From contig JAILRC010000079.1 in the NCBI GenBank assembly GCA_024698485.1, forward strand, positions 1 to 64,000: a DNA stretch of 64,000 nucleotides, written 5' to 3'. Shown piece after piece: positions 28,184 through 36,414 of the stretch. Positions within the stretch are counted from its first letter, which is position 1, and every line of letters starts with the position of its first letter. The notes under the pieces are model-generated. The model had not been told where the DNA came from. It searched no databases and was given only the letters and a program-made list of their open reading frames with translations. A program made the position numbers and the translations under genes. This DNA comes from Lachnospiraceae bacterium (GTDB lineage Bacteria > Bacillota > Clostridia > Lachnospirales > Lachnospiraceae).

Positions 28184-30940
28184 ATGAAGTGTAAAAAATG
28201 TGGAAATGAATTTGAAGAGGGACTTTTTTGTCCGAATTGTGGTTCCAAAATTGAAGAAGAACAAGCAACGATAGTTAGCACCAATGCTCCCGTCCCCAAA
28301 AAGAAGAAGAAAAAACATATATTTAGAAATATTATACTGGCGATCATCGGTTCCTTTGTTCTTTTTATTATTATTGGTATTTTATACGAAGACGACGATA
28401 CTCAAAATTCCCCATCGCAAACTATTGCCTCCACAGATGAGGAAAAAAAGACCAATGTAGCCGCCGGTGGAAATGAAGTCATTTCCCAAAAAGCATATTC
28501 GGAACTAAAGAAAACAGACAAAAAATACTTTATATATTCTAAGTTAAACGAGACAGAAATTGCGATAACGGGATATGATGCAAACGGCCCGGTTGATGTG
28601 GTTATACCGCAAACAATTGACAAATATAATGTTGTGCTGGTTCGCGAAAATGCCTTTTCGAATAACAAAAAAATAAAAAGCATCGCTTTGCCAGGAACCA
28701 TAGACTACATTTCATCTAAATCTTTTGCAAATTGTACCTCACTGGAAAAGATTATTCTTGACGAAGGAGTAGATTCAATAGGAGCAATGGCTTTTTCGGG
28801 ATGTACTTCCTTAACGCAGATCATTTTCCCGAATTCTCTTTCATCTATTGACCCCGGAGCTTTTTATGGCTGTACCGCGCTGAAAAAAGTAGTATTTGGA
28901 AACAATATGAAGAGTATAGGCGAAGACGCATTTTGCGGCTGCAATGCCTTGCAAGAGATAGTATTTTCCGACAGCATTATCTCTATAGAGGCCAGAGCAT
29001 TTAAAGGTGCTACATCATTACTTAATGTCGAATTGCCCAAAAATCTTGAATCTTTAGGCGAAAATGTTTTCTTCGATACCGGAATAACAAAGCTCGCTTT
29101 TCCCGCCACAATAGAGGATATCGGTGATTGTAGCATTCAAGATATAACTATACCCGTTTCCAAAAATCCTCACATCGGAAATCTTGAAGGTTGTCAAAAA
29201 CTCACCTTAAATGGAACAACCGTTTATGCAATTGCCGCTCTTTCAGGTAATAGCACTATTAATACTGTCGTTCTCGAATCCGGTATCAGTACAATTGCCG
29301 AGGAGGCCTTTTATAATTTCACCGGCCTCAAACAAATAGATATTCCTGATAGTGTAACAGTTATCGAAAACTCAGCGTTTGAGAATTGTACTGCACTTGG
29401 TGATGTAACACTGCCCAAAGGTCTCTCAAAGATTGCCGAGAAGGCCTTTAAGAATTGCTCTTCCTTGACAAGCATATCAATTTCAGACAAACTTACCAAA
29501 TTAGGAGCTCATGCTTTTGAAGGATGTAAAAATCTTGAAACTGTATATTTGACAAATGGGGCTTTAAAAAAACTATCAGAATCCTCATTTAAAGATTGCT
29601 CTAATTTGACCTCAATAAATATTCCTGTCAATGTTGAATCCATCGGCAAAAATGCCTTTTCAGGTTGCTCAAAACTCGCAAAAGTAAATATAATGAACGG
29701 TGTAACAGAAATCGGCGAACGAGCATTTGACTCTTGTAAATCATTACAAAGTATTACATTGGGTGACTCGATCAAGAACCTAGGAGATTATACCTTTTTT
29801 GACTGTCAAGCACTCTCCGAAATTAAAGGCATGGACCATGTTGAGTATATTGGGGTGCAATGTTTCTTCAATACATGTTCTCTTAATGTAATAAGTTTTG
29901 GAGAAGGGCTTAAAGTAATAAAACAAAAAGCCTTTTTGAATTCAGGGGTCAAAAGTATGATAATCCCTCGTGGTATTCAGGAAATAGGTGATGAAGCCAT
30001 TTCATGTGCCACAGATATAACTATTTGTTTAAACATCGATATAAATAATAACAATTTTGACCGATGTGAAAAATTGACCCTTCTCGAAGGCACAACCGAA
30101 ATACCGGCAGATTTCATGTCAGATTGCTCCAGCTTACGCAGTATAACAATCCCGGAAGGTGTAATAACTATTTATGCAAGTGCCTTTTGTGATTGCAAAT
30201 ACCTTACAGATATACAATTGCCGGAATCGCTGATAGAGATCAAGCAAGATGCTTTTGCCAATACCGGAATCAAAGAACTCGTAATCCCTAAGAATGTCAA
30301 AGAAATAGATCCCGGCGCATTCGAAAACGTAAAAAAACTTATAGTTTCTGCCGGTTGTGAATGTTCGGCCCTTCCGCTCTCGGAATGTACCTCGCTCATT
30401 CTTGAGGGTCCATCAGAATTACCGGATTTCAGTTACGCACCAAAACTTCAAGATCTGGTAATAGGTGAAGGTTTAACAGAAATAAGAGAAAAAGCTTTTT
30501 ATTATCTCGATTTAAAAACCGTTACATTGCCTGATTCTTTGACCAAAATTGGTGCGCAGGCCTTTTGTAACTGTAAACATTTGAAGGAGATCAGACTTCC
30601 GGAAGGCTTGGAATATATCGGTGAATATGCATTCGAAAAATGTTATGCACTTAGTGAAATAACTATTCCTGAAGGCATAACTGAAATCTCGAAATTCGCT
30701 TTTATATATTGTACAGGGCTTAAGTCGGTTGTTCTGCCGGATACCCTTAAAAGAATAGAAATGGGCGCCTTTAACAATTGTTCGTCACTTGCAGAAATAA
30801 ACATTCCGAACAGTCTTGAATATGTAGGCTGGGCATCTTTTAAAGGGACAAAACTGGATGATAGCACCCGCCATCAGTTATATGAACTTGCAGAAGAATA
30901 TCAAAGTCCGTTTGACAGTGTAGTTTTTGTCACACATTAA
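28184..30940 (+). CDS. Zinc ribbon - TM - BspA-type leucine-rich repeat protein
   Basis: MKCKKCGNEFEEGLFCPNCGSK; single TM IILAIIGSFVLFIIIGIL; roughly two dozen LRR_5-type units (AFxxCxxLxxIxLPxxLxxI). Confidence 0.92.
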   Translation: MKCKKCGNEFEEGLFCPNCGSKIEEEQATIVSTNAPVPKKKKKKHIFRNIILAIIGSFVLFIIIGILYEDDDTQNSPSQTIASTDEEKKTNVAAGGNEVISQKAYSELKKTDKKYFIYSKLNETEIAITGYDANGPVDVVIPQTIDKYNVVLVRENAFSNNKKIKSIALPGTIDYISSKSFANCTSLEKIILDEGVDSIGAMAFSGCTSLTQIIFPNSLSSIDPGAFYGCTALKKVVFGNNMKSIGEDAFCGCNALQEIVFSDSIISIEARAFKGATSLLNVELPKNLESLGENVFFDTGITKLAFPATIEDIGDCSIQDITIPVSKNPHIGNLEGCQKLTLNGTTVYAIAALSGNSTINTVVLESGISTIAEEAFYNFTGLKQIDIPDSVTVIENSAFENCTALGDVTLPKGLSKIAEKAFKNCSSLTSISISDKLTKLGAHAFEGCKNLETVYLTNGALKKLSESSFKDCSNLTSINIPVNVESIGKNAFSGCSKLAKVNIMNGVTEIGERAFDSCKSLQSITLGDSIKNLGDYTFFDCQALSEIKGMDHVEYIGVQCFFNTCSLNVISFGEGLKVIKQKAFLNSGVKSMIIPRGIQEIGDEAISCATDITICLNIDINNNNFDRCEKLTLLEGTTEIPADFMSDCSSLRSITIPEGVITIYASAFCDCKYLTDIQLPESLIEIKQDAFANTGIKELVIPKNVKEIDPGAFENVKKLIVSAGCECSALPLSECTSLILEGPSELPDFSYAPKLQDLVIGEGLTEIREKAFYYLDLKTVTLPDSLTKIGAQAFCNCKHLKEIRLPEGLEYIGEYAFEKCYALSEITIPEGITEISKFAFIYCTGLKSVVLPDTLKRIEMGAFNNCSSLAEINIPNSLEYVGWASFKGTKLDDSTRHQLYELAEEYQSPFDSVVFVTH

Positions 30941-30954
30941 TCTCCCATAAAAAT

Positions 30955-31003
30955 CATCCTCTTGGATCTATGTTGGTAAAATATCGATCCAAGAGGATAT
31001 TTT
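30955..31003 (+). terminator. Rho-independent terminator after the LRR gene
   Basis: ATCCTCTTGGATC...GATCCAAGAGGAT followed by ATTTTAT; coordinates approximate. Confidence 0.7.
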
Positions 31004-31048
31004 ATAGTTCTTGAAGTTTCTGTTTGCAAGCTTATAACCATATGCTTA

Positions 31049-31927
31049 TCATACATTTTTCACGGAAGCATTATCTCCTCCACCCGGAAGTTGTTTCAAA
31101 CCTTCCAAGCTTACAAGTGACAACGTCTCCATCTGTTTCACCGCGAGCTCTCTCAATAAGACGATCCGTTCAGACATTATTTTTCCCTGACTTATAAGTA
31201 TCGCATTATAGCTTTCCATGTTTGCAAGCACCAACAATTGGTTAAGATCGGCATCGTCCCGAATATTCCCTTTTTTCTTGGGATTTATATCTCTCCATTG
31301 CTTTGCTGTCATTCCAAAAAGAACCACATTAAGCATATCCGCTTCGCTGGCGTACTTATATGAAATCTGCTCCGGAGTGAGTTCCAAAGGAATCAATTGC
31401 TTCTTTATAGCATCGGTATGAATGCGATAATTCAGCTTAGATATTTCACGGTTAAGATTCCAGTTAAGAGACAGACGGCTGTTTTCATCATACTTAAGCC
31501 GTCTATAGTCCTTCATGATATACAATTGAAATTCCGGAGAAATCCAAGAGGCAAAAGCTAACGCAATATCGCTATGGGCAAAAGTACCTCCGCCATACCT
31601 TCCGGCTTTGGACACAATGCCTTTGGCGTTCATCTGTTCAATCCATTTCAAAGGTGTCATAACAAAACGATTGAGACCGGCTTCATTTTTAACCGTATCG
31701 AATTGCACACGGTTAAAATCGGGATTATGGAGTGTCTCCCAAATTGCCAAAAATTCAATAGTATTTCTATTACGCATCCAGTTTTGTATAACAAAACGCG
31801 GGTCATCCACATTCCTGTATTTTGCTATATCTGTAAGAGAAATAAATTCGTTTTCAAAATCCGTTGTATAAATGCCTATATCAATACCTTTAGCATGAAT
31901 AGTCTCTTTTTTAACCTCTTTCATCAT
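31049..31927 (-). CDS. KilA-N domain-containing protein
   Basis: FISLTDIAKYRN...FDTVKNEAGLNRFVMTPLKWIEQMNAKGIVSKAGRYGGGTFAHSDIALAFASWISPEFQLYIMKDYRRLK. Confidence 0.88.
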   Translation of the reverse strand: MMKEVKKETIHAKGIDIGIYTTDFENEFISLTDIAKYRNVDDPRFVIQNWMRNRNTIEFLAIWETLHNPDFNRVQFDTVKNEAGLNRFVMTPLKWIEQMNAKGIVSKAGRYGGGTFAHSDIALAFASWISPEFQLYIMKDYRRLKYDENSRLSLNWNLNREISKLNYRIHTDAIKKQLIPLELTPEQISYKYASEADMLNVVLFGMTAKQWRDINPKKKGNIRDDADLNQLLVLANMESYNAILISQGKIMSERIVLLRELAVKQMETLSLVSLEGLKQLPGGGDNASVKNV

Positions 31928-31928
31928 A

Positions 31929-32081
31929 TCACTTTCCCTCCCCAACAAGATAATCGTATAGTTTCCCCACACTGCTGAAATCTATATCGTTACCTTCTTC
32001 ATCTGTGATCATGCCTGGTTCATACTTTCTCCAATAATCGAGTTCGTAAATGAAATAATCTTTCCGCGTGTCATAACGCAC
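31929..32081 (-). CDS. Unannotated 50-aa ORF directly upstream of KilA-N
   Basis: GTG start; VRYDTRKDYFIYELDYWRKYEPGMITDEEGNDIDFSSVGKLYDYLVGEGK*; stop 1 nt from the KilA-N ATG; below ORF-track cutoff. Confidence 0.55.
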   Translation of the reverse strand: MRYDTRKDYFIYELDYWRKYEPGMITDEEGNDIDFSSVGKLYDYLVGEGK

Positions 32082-32145
32082 TTCCTATGTTTTTCCATAG
32101 TACTATGCGTATGATGATTTGTCATTGGACGGATAGTCCAAAACG

Positions 32146-32487
32146 TCACGCCGCAACATTTATGAAATAAGCTTTCATTCTATTACATAATGCCTGACTG
32201 TCCGTTTTAAAGGTTGTTATTTCTTCATATAAATTGCAGGAATGCTCTTTAACCAGCAATTCCTCCATGTGAACACGAAACAGTTCACTAAGTCTGAGAA
32301 GGTTATCTACTGAAGGCAACATGGAACCCTTGTACCATCTGTAAACAGGCTGTGGGCACGAAAGGCACAAGTATTTCTGAATATCTTTTACACTATATCC
32401 GTTTTGTTTTGCAAATTTTTGAAGTCTAAGGCCTGTTCTTCTCATATCAATTGATGTTGTAATTTCATTCATTTTCGTATCCCCCAC
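32146..32487 (-). CDS. Xre-type HTH regulator
   Basis: LRLQKFAKQNGYSVKDIQKYLCLSCPQPVYRWYKGSMLPSVDNLLRLSELFRV. Confidence 0.85.
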   Translation of the reverse strand: MGDTKMNEITTSIDMRRTGLRLQKFAKQNGYSVKDIQKYLCLSCPQPVYRWYKGSMLPSVDNLLRLSELFRVHMEELLVKEHSCNLYEEITTFKTDSQALCNRMKAYFINVAA

Positions 32488-32489
32488 CT

Positions 32490-32620
32490 ATAGGCCGATT
32501 GCCATCAACGGTATAATCATGCCCGGTTCTCCGTCTTCATTTTTCACTGCCTCGGCATAAACTTAAGCGCCTGTTCGAATATCTCTTTAATATTATCAAA
32601 AACCGGCAAATTCATAGCCT
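32490..32620 (-). pseudogene. Possible frameshifted remnant of a small gene
   Basis: Minus strand reads NLPVFDNIKEIFEQALKF, then after a frame change AEAVKNEDGEPGMIIPLMAIGL*. Confidence 0.35.
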
Positions 32621-33546
32621 CATTTCAATTCCACCACCACTATTTCAGGTCTGTTATTAATGCGGATAGGAATGATACTGTTTCCTATTCCGCGACTGAC
32701 GATCATTTTGGTCCCATTCCGGGTATATATGCCGGCATCATATTTAGGGAATAATCCTTGATCAGGTGCAACTATTCCGCCTACGAACGGGAGTCTGATT
32801 TGCCCGCCATGCGCATGTCCGCTCAATACAAGATCTACACCTGCTTCAACATAGACCTCAAACAGCTCGGGACGATGAGACAGCAGAATACTATAATCTT
32901 CAGATACGAGCATTTGTTTCAACATTGTTTGGATACTGCGGTACACGTCAAGATTACTCCTCTCTGTAAAATCAGGATCATCCAACCCTGCGAGCTGTAT
33001 CTTTTGACCGTCTCTTTCTATTGAAATACACCGGTCATGCAGTATATGAACATTTTCAGCCAGTAACTTTTCCTCAAGTTCAGGGTATTGCGTACCTATC
33101 CATCCCTCATGATTTCCCGTAACGAAACAGCAAGGGGCGATACTCTGTAATTCGCGTACTGTAGCAACAGCCACCTGAACATCCGTTCTGTTTGAATCCA
33201 CCAGGTCACCGGTAATTGCTATAAGATCCGGCTGTTCTTTTTTTACGATCTGTATGATCCTGCTGTTGTCGTTACCGAATTGTGCATTATGTAAGTCCGA
33301 TATTACTACGATCTTATATCCTTCAAACGCCGTCGGCAGGCGTTCACTCGTAATACTATACCGAGTAACACCAACTGTTACATTCCCCCATACAGTCCAT
33401 AGCACTGACAACATCGCCAACATCAGTACGATCAAATTCTTATACTTGTTGTTGTTTTTCTTCTTTTCATTTTCAGTCTCTACTCTAACCATCTTGCTTT
33501 CAGTCACTTCACCCTCAAACAGATGTACTATTTTTCCTCTTATCAC
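32620..33546 (-). CDS. YkuE/YaeI-like metallophosphoesterase
   Basis: VVISDLHNAQFG, ITGDLVDS, VTGNHEG, LVLSGHAHGGQ; true start may be nearer 33492. Confidence 0.92.
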   Translation of the reverse strand: MIRGKIVHLFEGEVTESKMVRVETENEKKKNNNKYKNLIVLMLAMLSVLWTVWGNVTVGVTRYSITSERLPTAFEGYKIVVISDLHNAQFGNDNSRIIQIVKKEQPDLIAITGDLVDSNRTDVQVAVATVRELQSIAPCCFVTGNHEGWIGTQYPELEEKLLAENVHILHDRCISIERDGQKIQLAGLDDPDFTERSNLDVYRSIQTMLKQMLVSEDYSILLSHRPELFEVYVEAGVDLVLSGHAHGGQIRLPFVGGIVAPDQGLFPKYDAGIYTRNGTKMIVSRGIGNSIIPIRINNRPEIVVVELK

Positions 33547-33972
33547 TTTAATCTCTTCGGGTTTCTTTGCACTAAAATGGTGTTTCGCACTTTCAAGTCA
33601 AAAAATTTGACCGTATCGCCTTGATCTCGGAATTCTTTGACCCAAAATGCGTTTTCACATGTTTAAGTCAAAGTTTTTTATCCTTCTTCCCCTGATCGTC
33701 CACGAATCCTTTGACTCAAAATGCCATTTTCACATGTTTAAGTCAAAGTTTTTCATCCTTCTTACCCTTATCGCCCATGAATTCTTTGCCCTAAATGATG
33801 TTTCTGCCGTTTCAAGTCAAAAATTATCGTCCATTCCGCCTTGATTACGCATGAATTCTTTGGTCCAAATGCTGAATTAACACGTTTAGGTCAAAAGATC
33901 ATGTTCAAAATGCTTCTCGCGTCCGTAATTTCTTTGGTCTGAAACCTTGCAATTGAATATTTAGGTCAAAAA
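33524..33972. repeat. Degenerate tandem array, about six units of about 70-75 bp with internal inverted repeats
   Basis: AAGTCA/AGGTCA landmarks at 33595, 33665, 33740, 33814, 33888 and 33963; best units carry CTTTGACTCAAAATG...CACATGTTTAAGTCAAAG. Confidence 0.8.
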
Positions 33973-33992
33973 AAAGTGTTCAGTGGACCACA

Positions 33993-34046
33993 AACCCCGT
34001 CCTCGGGGGGGGATTAAAATGAGCCCTTAACCCCGTCCCCGGGGTC
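33993..34046. repeat. REP-like GC-rich hairpins and right copy of the 22-bp direct repeat
   Basis: ACCCCGTCCTCGGGG, TTAAAATGAGCCCTTAACCCCG (34014-34035), ACCCCGTCCCCGGGGT. Confidence 0.7.
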
Positions 34047-35454
34047 CGATTAGCGAAACTACGGTTTCCACATGCATGCTGTGGCAAAACTGATCTACTG
34101 CGCAGGCCCCGGTGAGGCGGTATCCGTGTTCCGTAAGGAATTTCACGTCGCGGCCGAGGGTGGCGGGGTCACAGGAGACATATATAATCCTGATTGGATC
34201 CATGGTTATCATGGTGTGAAGCAGTTTTTCGTCACAACCCTTTCTGGGAGGATCTACCACAATAACATCGCATCTTTCGGCATTTGTTAATTCTCGATTT
34301 AATCGAGGAACGGCGTCCTCTGCAGCTCCGCAAAAGAACTCTGCATTGGAAATATTGTTGAGCTTCGCATTCTCTTTGGCATTTTCCACGGCTTCCGGAA
34401 CGATCTCCACGCCGTATACCTTCTTTGCTTTCTTTGCCAGAAACAGCGAAATGGTTCCGATGCCGCAGTAGAGGTCCCACACCGTCTCATTTCCCGTGAG
34501 TTCTGCGTACTCCAATGCTTTTTCGTACAGTTTTTTTGTCTGTACAGGGTTCACCTGGTAGAAGGACAAAGGCGAGATTCTGAAGATCACATCCCCGATC
34601 ATATCATTGATGTAAGTGGGACCGTAAACCGGATACAGTTTATCTCCCAAAATGACATTGGTGTTCTTGGTGTTAACGTTAACGCAAAGAGAAACAAACT
34701 TAAATCCTGATTTATCTACTGCTTCTTTCAAGGCTTTCACAAGGGTTTCCATAGGTTCGGAACCGGCCTTCCAATTGTTCATTTCTTTCCCTTTGGCGTT
34801 CACCACAAGACACACCATGACTTCTCCCGTGGAAAAACCCGTTCTGATGAGACAGTGTCTCAACACTCCCCTTCCCAACTCTTCATTGTAGGGTTCTATG
34901 TCAAATCGTGATATAATCGCCCGCAATTCCTTTAGTATTAATGCACACAGAGGTTTCTCAATTTCGCATTCATCGTTCTCTATGATGTTATGAGAATGGT
35001 AGGAATAGAATCCGATGCGAGGATTTCCGTCCTTGTCGATGCCCACAGGATACTGAGCCTTGTTCCTGTAGTGCCAGGGTTCTTCCATGCCTATGATGCC
35101 CTCATAGCATTTTTCAAGAGTCTCGGGATCCACTCCGCCTATCCTTGTAAGGCAGTCAAAAACCTTTTTCTTCTTGATCTCCAGTTGTTTTTCGTACGAA
35201 AGCTGCTGGATCTGACAGCCTCCGCATCGATTTGCCGCGGTACATTTGGGTTCCACTCTGTCGGGAGAGGGTGAGAGGATCCTTTCGATCTTTGCATATC
35301 CCAGATTCTTTTTAACCTTCAGGATGTGGGCTTCGATCTCATCTCCCGGAACCGCACCTTTAACAAACAAAATGAAGCCATCGGTTTTTCCGATGCCTTC
35401 ACCGTCTGTTCCAAGATCTGTTATATTAACCTTTACAATCTCATTCTTGTTCAT
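34027..35454 (-). CDS. rlmD: 23S rRNA (uracil-C5)-methyltransferase, RlmD/TrmA family
   Basis: TRAM domain; CGGCQIQQLSYEKQL; VWDLYCGIGTISLFLA; VVDPPRKGCDE; YVSCDPATLGRD. Confidence 0.93.
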   Translation of the reverse strand: MNKNEIVKVNITDLGTDGEGIGKTDGFILFVKGAVPGDEIEAHILKVKKNLGYAKIERILSPSPDRVEPKCTAANRCGGCQIQQLSYEKQLEIKKKKVFDCLTRIGGVDPETLEKCYEGIIGMEEPWHYRNKAQYPVGIDKDGNPRIGFYSYHSHNIIENDECEIEKPLCALILKELRAIISRFDIEPYNEELGRGVLRHCLIRTGFSTGEVMVCLVVNAKGKEMNNWKAGSEPMETLVKALKEAVDKSGFKFVSLCVNVNTKNTNVILGDKLYPVYGPTYINDMIGDVIFRISPLSFYQVNPVQTKKLYEKALEYAELTGNETVWDLYCGIGTISLFLAKKAKKVYGVEIVPEAVENAKENAKLNNISNAEFFCGAAEDAVPRLNRELTNAERCDVIVVDPPRKGCDEKLLHTMITMDPIRIIYVSCDPATLGRDVKFLTEHGYRLTGACAVDQFCHSMHVETVVSLIGPRGRG

Positions 35455-36397
35455 ATCTGCCCGTTTTTCTGATGTTAGAATCAAAGTTTTTCTGGAATCC
35501 AAGCCACCCCTCATCACTGACCGCAGTATCAAAGAGTTCGCTCATGGTCTCCATCTTTGCATCGAGATCGTCTGCCATTGAAAGTGCAAAAGCTTCTGCA
35601 AGGGCAGGCTTCTTGGGACTTCCGAACTCCAGTTTCCCATGATGAGCCAAAATGCAGTGAATGATCTCATTGCGGAGTTTCTGAGGGAAATCCGGGATCT
35701 GATCGATCTTCTTCCCCACAAATTCTGCGCCCATATAGATATGTCCCAAAAGCTGTCCTTCATCTGTATAGTCATTTTCCGGCAGCGCGGAAAGTTCGTT
35801 GAGTTTTCCGATGTCATGGAGCATGGCTGCAGTCAGAAGCACATCGCGGTTCAAAATAGGGTAATTTTCCGCGAAAGCGATACAATTTCTTGTAACCGAA
35901 AGGGTATGTTCCAAAAGTCCTCCGCGAAAAGCATGATGAACGGTCTTTGCTGCGGAATGCTCGCTGAAAGCCTTTGCCACAGCCTTGTCATTCACGAAGA
36001 CATTCTCCAGCAAAGTCCTGAGTTTGGAATTCTTAACGCTTTTAATGATCTCCATGAGTTCTTTATACATGCTGTTCACGTTCTTGCTGGTGGAGGGAAG
36101 ATAGTCCTCGGGATCGTATTCTCCTTCGCTGCACTTTGTCAGTCGGTTTACTATCAGCTGTATCCTCTGATTGAAAAGATTGGTCACCGCTTCGATCCTT
36201 ACATAATCACCGGCTTCGAATTCCGCAACTCCGGGATTGTTGATGTTCCAGATCTTACCGTCAAGGGATCCTGTCTTATCCGTAAGGACAAGAGCGAAGT
36301 AATCCTCTCCGTTCTTCTTCTTTCCGATCTCCTTCTTTCTGCACAGATAAATGCTGCTAACGCTGTCGCCTTCGCGAATGTCTTTAATGTACTTCAT
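35441..36397 (-). CDS. 3'-5' exoribonuclease YhaM family protein (OB fold plus HD)
   Basis: GGLLEHTLSVTRNC...LTAAMLHDIGKL...HCILAHHGKLEFGSPKKPALAEAFALSMADDLDAK. Confidence 0.9.
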   Translation of the reverse strand: MKYIKDIREGDSVSSIYLCRKKEIGKKKNGEDYFALVLTDKTGSLDGKIWNINNPGVAEFEAGDYVRIEAVTNLFNQRIQLIVNRLTKCSEGEYDPEDYLPSTSKNVNSMYKELMEIIKSVKNSKLRTLLENVFVNDKAVAKAFSEHSAAKTVHHAFRGGLLEHTLSVTRNCIAFAENYPILNRDVLLTAAMLHDIGKLNELSALPENDYTDEGQLLGHIYMGAEFVGKKIDQIPDFPQKLRNEIIHCILAHHGKLEFGSPKKPALAEAFALSMADDLDAKMETMSELFDTAVSDEGWLGFQKNFDSNIRKTGRYEQE

Positions 36398-36414
36398 ATA
36401 AAACCTTTCAATTT

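Noticed and set aside
33524-33972. Repeat array as a CRISPR
   Set aside because: Units are degenerate throughout, with no constant repeat alternating with unique spacers, and no cas genes
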